DNA from: Pseudomonas sp. St316
GTDB lineage: Bacteria; Pseudomonadota; Gammaproteobacteria; Pseudomonadales; Pseudomonadaceae
Reading direction: 5' to 3'
NCBI RefSeq assembly: GCF_018325905.1
Contig: NZ_AP021901.1
Location: 1,240,001-1,304,000, forward strand
DNA: 64,000 bases
The translations under genes were made by a program, and so were the position numbers. Each line of letters opens with the position of its first letter. The stretch's first letter is position 1. The notes below the pieces were generated by a model. The model was not told the DNA's origin and made no database searches. It saw only the letters and a program-made list of their open reading frames with translations. This document shows, one piece after another, positions 61,783 through 64,000 of the stretch.

Positions 61783-62805
61783 CTACTGGTGGAGGTTCTC
61801 GAGCCGGCACGCTTCTCTCTCAATGCCGATGCACTCGACCGGTTGACTCACGCCTTTCTCGAAACGACGGGCATTCATCAATAGGCCGCCTTTGATACCG
61901 CCGATGAACGCGTAGGCACCTTCACGCGAGCCAGCGTTAGGTACCGATAAATCTACCGCCACGCTGCTGGGCCTGACTTCATATACCCAGCCGCCGTTTG
62001 CTGCTTCCTGGGTTGCCCAGAGCTTGGCTTCGCTATAATCGCGAAAGGCTACAATGATCGATCCGGCCAGGGGAGACTCCGGCCTGCGCACCGATCTCAA
62101 ACTGGGTGGCGAGGAGTTCCAGGCCCGTAGACCGTTGGCAAGCGCATCTGCTCCCTGCACGGGGTTGATTGTCGTAGAACCGACGGCCCAAAGGGATTGC
62201 TTGGTCGTTACCCATGCCAGCCCCACTGGAGGCGTCAGCCGGTTCCAGTTGATGGAAATCGCGGCGACGTCCTGCATTGACTCGCGGCCGGTGGGTGCTC
62301 GGTAGTTTGGGTTCGGCCTGCATTTGGCAAGATCGTCTTTGTGGCAGGCCTGCTTGATGAAATGCGCCTTGACCCCACCCGGGAAGCTGATTTCCTGCTC
62401 TTTTGGAAAGGGCCCTCCTGATTGAACCTGATCGATTCCGTGGGGAGCCGTGAACTCGTACATCCACTCAATGGCGTAGTGTTGGGCCCAGATCAGGCTG
62501 CGCGTTGTGCTGCTGAACACCGTCCCGGCGCTGCCGCTTGCATGGGTGATCCAGTCGTATATCCATTCGTTCTCAGGGACGCCCACGGCTTTTGGCAACA
62601 GCCCCTTCTCGAAAGCACCGAGGCCCTGACCTGTCGTATCCCCTCGGTAGAGCGTGTCCATGTCGGTACGCCAGCGCAGCATGGGCGTGGTTTGGTGGAT
62701 ATCCACGCTCGAATCCGCCGTGACCTGAAGCCAGGCTTGATACCAAGGTTCATCTTTTCCATCCGCAGGGGCTCCGGCCCCCACGCGTCGGTACCCGACT
62801 GCCAC
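61783..62805 (-). CDS. Cholera/heat-labile-enterotoxin-like ADP-ribosyltransferase (frame broken from its signal peptide)
   Basis: The 340-codon frame (GTG 62805) has the signature of bacterial toxin ADP-ribosyltransferases of the R-S-E class: TLYRGD with R54 (LYRAD in LT/CT), followed by FEKGLLPKA (compare GGLMPRG); VFSSTT at 97-102 for the S-T-S element; and KEQEISFPGGV, with the catalytic pair E136 and E138 (DEQEVSALGGI in LT). Residues about 180-315 repeat the layout (EAKLWATQEAANGGWVYEV, then SREGAYAFIGGIKGG), where the second glutamate is A297, so this looks like an inactive second ART domain. As read from GTG the product has no signal peptide; one is encoded just upstream in another frame. 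No B-subunit gene is adjacent. The host target is unknown. Confidence 0.75.
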   Translation of the reverse strand: MAVGYRRVGAGAPADGKDEPWYQAWLQVTADSSVDIHQTTPMLRWRTDMDTLYRGDTTGQGLGAFEKGLLPKAVGVPENEWIYDWITHASGSAGTVFSSTTRSLIWAQHYAIEWMYEFTAPHGIDQVQSGGPFPKEQEISFPGGVKAHFIKQACHKDDLAKCRPNPNYRAPTGRESMQDVAAISINWNRLTPPVGLAWVTTKQSLWAVGSTTINPVQGADALANGLRAWNSSPPSLRSVRRPESPLAGSIIVAFRDYSEAKLWATQEAANGGWVYEVRPSSVAVDLSVPNAGSREGAYAFIGGIKGGLLMNARRFEKGVSQPVECIGIEREACRLENLHQ

Positions 62806-62867
62806 ACACCCGCCAACGCCACCACCGCAACCGCGCTGGTCCGTATAAAACTGTTATGAGTTGTCAT
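62806..62867 (-). pseudogene. Out-of-frame signal-peptide start of the toxin-like gene
   Basis: From ATG 62867 the minus strand encodes MTTHNSFIRTSAVAVVALAG, a good Sec signal start, then meets a (GT)3 tract (complement at 62803-62808). Removing one GT joins this frame to the toxin frame as ALAGV-AVGYRRVGAGAPADGKDEPW. Another ATG lies five codons upstream at 62882. The present sequence would therefore give a truncated, mis-framed product, unless the tract varies in length or the ribosome slips. Confidence 0.65.
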
Positions 62868-63090
62868 GATTGGATGTCTCATCTGGAACGGTGAAGCCCT
62901 GTCGAATCACATACGTCATGACTGCCTATGCTTCGACGTGACACGTCTCACTATGAATTCTGCGGGGGCGACCTGCTGGGCAGAGCCTCGACCCACCGCA
63001 TCAGTTATGAGGGTAGATCAAGGTCGGTGAGGCGGTTGGGTTCCGCTTCCGGGACTTGTAACAAGAAGTGGGAGGGGCCCAGTCCCAAGA

Positions 63091-63113
63091 CCTGACACAC
63101 TTAGTGTGTCAGG
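63091..63113. other. Perfect 10-bp stem-loop
   Basis: The arms CCTGACACAC and GTGTGTCAGG flank TTA. It lies between the toxin-like gene and the L,D-transpeptidase gene, with no T-run on either side, so terminator function is doubtful. Confidence 0.6.
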
Positions 63114-63115
63114 CA

Positions 63116-63176
63116 GACTGCTTTGAGGCTGCTGCGCAGCTCTGCGGGAATAAGCTCCCTCGCCACAAAGGCTCCT
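63116..63176. repeat. Diverged class-2 REP half
   Basis: GACTGCTTTGAGGCTGCTGC and then GCGGGAATAAGCTCCCTCGC match the right half of the class-2 doublets at 59332 and 60231, with several changes. The left half is missing. Confidence 0.75.
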
Positions 63177-63195
63177 TGCAGTAAGGGACGTGGAC

Positions 63196-63702
63196 TTACG
63201 GGCGGATCTCGATCATGGTGCCATCTGGCACCAGGTTCCAGATTTCGCGCATGTCCACATTGCGCATGGCGATGCAGCCGTCGGTCCAGTCCAGGGTATG
63301 GAACAGCTGTTCCGGGTTTTCTTCGCTGTCCGGCGTGCCATGGATCATGATCATGCCGCCGGGCTCCACGCCCTCGCGCCGGGCGCGGGCGGCGTCGCTG
63401 ATGTTGGGGTAGGAGATGTGCATCGACAGGTAGTAGTTCGCGCTGGTCTTGCGCCAGTCGATCCAGTAGAAACCTTCGGGGGTGCGCTTGTCGCCTTCGA
63501 TCAGCTTGGGGCCTTTCTTGGCACCCTTGCCCAGGGAGATGCGATAGGTCTTGAGTGGCTTGTTGTCGTTGATCAATTGCAATTGATGGGCAGACTTGAG
63601 CACCAGTACTTTTTCGATGACCTTGCCGTTGTAGGTTCCCACCGCAGAGGCCTGGGACACAGCAGTGAACGACAAGCAGAACAGGACAAGCAACCAGCGC
63701 AT
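63196..63702 (-). CDS. L,D-transpeptidase (YkuD domain), periplasmic
   Basis: Predicted peptidoglycan or protein cross-linking enzyme. A signal peptide (MRWLLVLFCLSFTAVSQASA) precedes a YkuD domain with the catalytic pair H121 in MIMIHGTPDS and C143 in DWTDGCIAMRN, and the TPEGFYWIDWR substrate segment. At 168 aa it is a minimal single-domain member; there is no LysM or other cell-wall-binding module. Which reaction it performs (3-3 cross-link, lipoprotein attachment or other) cannot be told. Confidence 0.92.
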   Translation of the reverse strand: MRWLLVLFCLSFTAVSQASAVGTYNGKVIEKVLVLKSAHQLQLINDNKPLKTYRISLGKGAKKGPKLIEGDKRTPEGFYWIDWRKTSANYYLSMHISYPNISDAARARREGVEPGGMIMIHGTPDSEENPEQLFHTLDWTDGCIAMRNVDMREIWNLVPDGTMIEIRP

Positions 63703-63748
63703 TGAAACGATATCCCTAGAGGTGTCGCGGCTATATTGATTGGTTTTT

Positions 63749-64000
63749 TCAGGTGTTGGCAGGCTGGGCCAGCGGTGGGATCGATTCGGATCGCACCGGG
63801 TAAGCCTCGGCTCGTCGGTCGGCGTAGAAATATTCCAGGGTGCGGCCCACCGTGCGGAAAGCCAGCTCGTCCCAGGGTATGTCTGCTTCTTCGAACAGTC
63901 TCACCTCAAGGCTTTCTGTCCCTGCGGCAAAATCTTCATCCACCAACTCGGCGCGGAAGAATACATGCACCTGGCTGATGTGCGGTACATCGATCAGCGT
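63749..64000 (-). CDS. Nudix hydrolase, C-terminal part (start outside window)
   Basis: The visible 83 residues read LIDVPHISQVHVFFRAELVD, then SLEVRLFEEADIPWDELAFRTVGRTLEYFYADR, the typical end of a Nudix hydrolase after the Nudix box (which lies outside the window). Nudix enzymes cut nucleoside diphosphates linked to another group; the substrate cannot be inferred from this part. It is 46 bp upstream of the L,D-transpeptidase on the same strand. Confidence 0.85.
   Translation of the reverse strand, partial: TLIDVPHISQVHVFFRAELVDEDFAAGTESLEVRLFEEADIPWDELAFRTVGRTLEYFYADRRAEAYPVRSESIPPLAQPANT

Larger units (their letters stand above)
62868..63195. other. Intergenic region upstream of the toxin-like gene
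   Basis: 328 bp without a gene, between the L,D-transpeptidase stop and the toxin start. It contains a perfect 10-bp hairpin (63091-63113), a diverged class-2 REP half (63116-63176), and otherwise unassigned sequence. Confidence 0.5.

Overview
The window is a 64 kb stretch of GC-rich chromosome from a fluorescent Pseudomonas, most likely of the P. fluorescens complex. Three things support this: gene order that follows Pseudomonas synteny block by block (algD-8-44-K; the D-arginine dauR/dauA/dauB locus beside rhlB; aapJQMP; valS-holC-pepA and lptFG; lepA-lepB-rnc-era-recO-pdxJ; mltF-purL; nag), a carboxylesterase very like P. fluorescens EstB, and many copies of the short palindromic REP element (GTGGGAGCGAGC/GCTCGCGAT) typical of that group. 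Almost all of the window is ordinary core genome.

Layout. 1-6149: 5' end of the alginate operon (algD, alg8, alg44, algK, minus strand) and the long algD control region. 6150-12535: yaaA, a polysaccharide deacetylase, a PIN-PhoH ATPase, moaCDE and an amino-acid binding protein. 12643-17928: dauR, dauA and dauB for D-arginine racemisation, rhlB and estB. 18402-22563: the general L-amino-acid ABC importer aapJQMP. 22623-23413: mqsRA toxin-antitoxin pair. 23579-27515: FadR-type regulator with an MFS permease, an NTF2-like protein, a GIY-YIG protein and a GST. 27703-36631: glutaredoxin, ndpA, hupN, rlmF, valS, a hypothetical gene, holC and pepA. 36945-39120: lptFG. 39317-45435: lepA to pdxJ. 45587-51547: mltF, purL and a YqfO-like gene. 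51855-59020: the N-acetylglucosamine operon nagR-nagA-nagB-nagF-nagE. 59332-61734: a duplicated small-gene/REP cassette followed by a six-unit tandem REP array. 61783-62867: an ADP-ribosylating toxin-like gene. 63196-64000: an L,D-transpeptidase and the end of a Nudix gene.

The unusual material is of two kinds. First, REP elements have done more than fill gaps. A REP doublet lies in frame between the start codon and the signal peptide of algK. REPs of two classes are repeatedly found abutting or interrupting one another. Near 60.6-61.7 kb a 191-bp unit, made of a REP doublet plus the 3' tail of a DUF6124-like gene, is repeated six times with an A-B-A-B higher-order pattern. Second, next to that array lies a gene whose product carries the R, S-T and E-x-E signature of cholera/heat-labile-enterotoxin ADP-ribosyltransferases, followed by what looks like a second, catalytically dead copy of the fold. 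Its signal peptide lies in another frame, and removing a single GT from a (GT)3 tract would join the two.

Several predicted cis-elements are also recorded: a perfect 26-bp palindrome between algD and alg8, a perfect hairpin between aapJ and aapQ, operator-like palindromes at mqsRA and the FadR-type gene, and paired operators over the nag promoter. All assignments come from reading the sequence and remembered family features; no database search was run.
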